Of a DNA stretch of 13,991 nt, positions 13,700 to 13,991 are shown one piece after another. The position numbers were made by a program, and so were the translations under genes. Within the stretch, counting starts at the first letter, position 1, and every line of letters begins with the position of its first letter. The notes under the pieces were generated by a model. The model did no database searches. It was given only the letters and a program-made list of their open reading frames with translations, and was not told the DNA's origin. The DNA is from Candidatus Omnitrophota bacterium (lineage in GTDB: Bacteria > Omnitrophota > Gorgyraeia > Gygaellales > JAHJCI01): the NCBI GenBank assembly GCA_018813085.1, contig JAHJCI010000101.1:1-13991 (forward strand). Reading direction: 5' to 3'.

Positions 13700-13824
13700 C
13701 CCGCACCCTTTGAGTATTCAAACCCCTGGCTTCGTAACAATTCATAAACTATTATTTTAAACCCCGCAGCTCTTGATATAAGCAAATAATTCTTTTTTAA
13801 ATTAATTAAAGCTGTAGGATTCAT
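13696..13824 (-). CDS. Small 42-residue protein, coupled at both ends
   Basis: This short frame starts with an ATG that overlaps the stop of the upstream gene (AATGA) and ends in a TGA that overlaps the ATG of the NuoL-like gene (ATGA). Overlap at both ends leaves no spare bases, the same arrangement as for mnhC and the ferredoxin-like gene further along. The product is basic (six Lys/Arg, two Glu) with a moderately hydrophobic middle (LLISRAAGFKIIVYELL) and no cysteine or recognisable motif. There is no strong ribosome site of its own, so translation would depend on the upstream gene. I do not recognise a family. It may be a real small subunit, or a frame that serves only to couple translation. 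Confidence 0.5.
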   Translation of the reverse strand: MNPTALINLKKNYLLISRAAGFKIIVYELLRSQGFEYSKGAG

Positions 13825-13991
13825 TTTAAATCTAATAAATTATCGGCGATTTCCTTGGTGTGGGCAAACACCTGCGCGGTAAAATCTAAAAGGTTCATAT
13901 ACATGTTACCGGCGCGCGGATCGCAGGCTCCCAAAATAAGCCTCTCTGTATGGCTGCTTCTGTATTTCATCAATAGCTTGGAAACATGCTC
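13821..13991 (-). CDS. C-terminal end of a PhoU-like helical protein, possibly a Na+/phosphate cotransporter (runs off the edge)
   Basis: Only the last 56 residues are visible. The pattern H-T-E-R-L-I-L-G-A-C-D-P-R-A-G-N-M-Y followed by a long helix (MNLLDFTAQVFAHTKEIADNLLDL) resembles the end of PhoU-like domains, where a helix of the type HxxRLxxGxCxPxxG is followed by a helix with the spacing of xxLERIGDHxxNIAE. Such domains occur at the C-terminus of Na+/phosphate cotransporters (NptA/YjbB) and in PhoU itself. A hydrogenase large-subunit or NuoD C-terminus was considered, but the expected DPCxxC or terminal motifs are missing. The stop overlaps the start of the 42-codon ORF. The family call is tentative; the coding call is good. 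Confidence 0.55.
   Translation of the reverse strand, partial: EHVSKLLMKYRSSHTERLILGACDPRAGNMYMNLLDFTAQVFAHTKEIADNLLDLK

Noticed and set aside
13821..13991. C-terminus of a [NiFe] hydrogenase large subunit or NuoD upstream of the antiporter genes
   Set aside because: The terminal DPCxxC motif of hydrogenases and the NuoD ending are absent; the pattern is closer to PhoU-like helices.
1..13991. tRNA, rRNA, CRISPR array, insertion sequence or prophage genes
   Set aside because: I found no cloverleaf-like sequence, regular spaced repeats, transposase or phage-type gene in the gaps or frames.

Overview
All genes in this window lie on the minus strand and are packed into operons, with many 4-base ATGA overlaps. 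The sequence is moderately AT-rich. Lipoprotein and envelope genes, a DUF2490-type outer-membrane-like protein, a short PurL that needs separate PurS/PurQ, and a stand-alone archaeal-like GMP synthase ATPase subunit suggest a Gram-negative-type, probably anaerobic, uncultured bacterium. Omnitrophota or a relative is my guess from gene style; the sequence does not prove it.

Layout, read in the direction of transcription (high to low coordinates). (1) 13991-11363: the tail of a PhoU-like protein (possibly a Na+/phosphate cotransporter), a 42-codon coupled small ORF, a NuoL/HyfB-like membrane subunit, a palindrome-rich gap, and a MbhD-MbhE fusion. (2) 11361-7895: MnhB, C, D, E, F and G in canonical Mrp order. 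(3) 7898-7302: a HycF/NuoI-like protein with two [4Fe-4S] motifs, translationally coupled to mnhG. (4) 7289-5123: a peptidoglycan-binding lipoprotein, a second small lipoprotein, undecaprenyl-diphosphatase and YqeY, followed by a terminator-like hairpin. (5) 4911-2544: purL with its own promoter and a leader that can form competing hairpins. (6) 2442-1991: a small exported DUF5666-like protein with its own promoter. (7) 1966-1: a stand-alone GMP synthase ATP-pyrophosphatase subunit, a DUF2490-like protein and the N-terminus of a GAF-domain protein, apparently one operon.

The centrepiece is the Mrp-type complex. The MnhA polypeptide of ordinary Mrp antiporters appears here as two proteins: a NuoL-like protein with a C-terminal lateral-helix-like tail, and a separate MbhD-MbhE fusion. 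The operon ends in a redox subunit of the kind found in group 4 hydrogenases and complex I. No catalytic hydrogenase subunits (NuoB-, NuoD- or NuoH-like) are present in the window. The NuoL-like subunit has glycine where the family's key TM5 glutamate should be, whereas the neighbouring MnhD keeps it. The cluster therefore looks like either a Mrp antiporter with a ferredoxin-like arm, or part of a ferredoxin-linked Na+/H+-pumping complex whose other subunits are encoded elsewhere.
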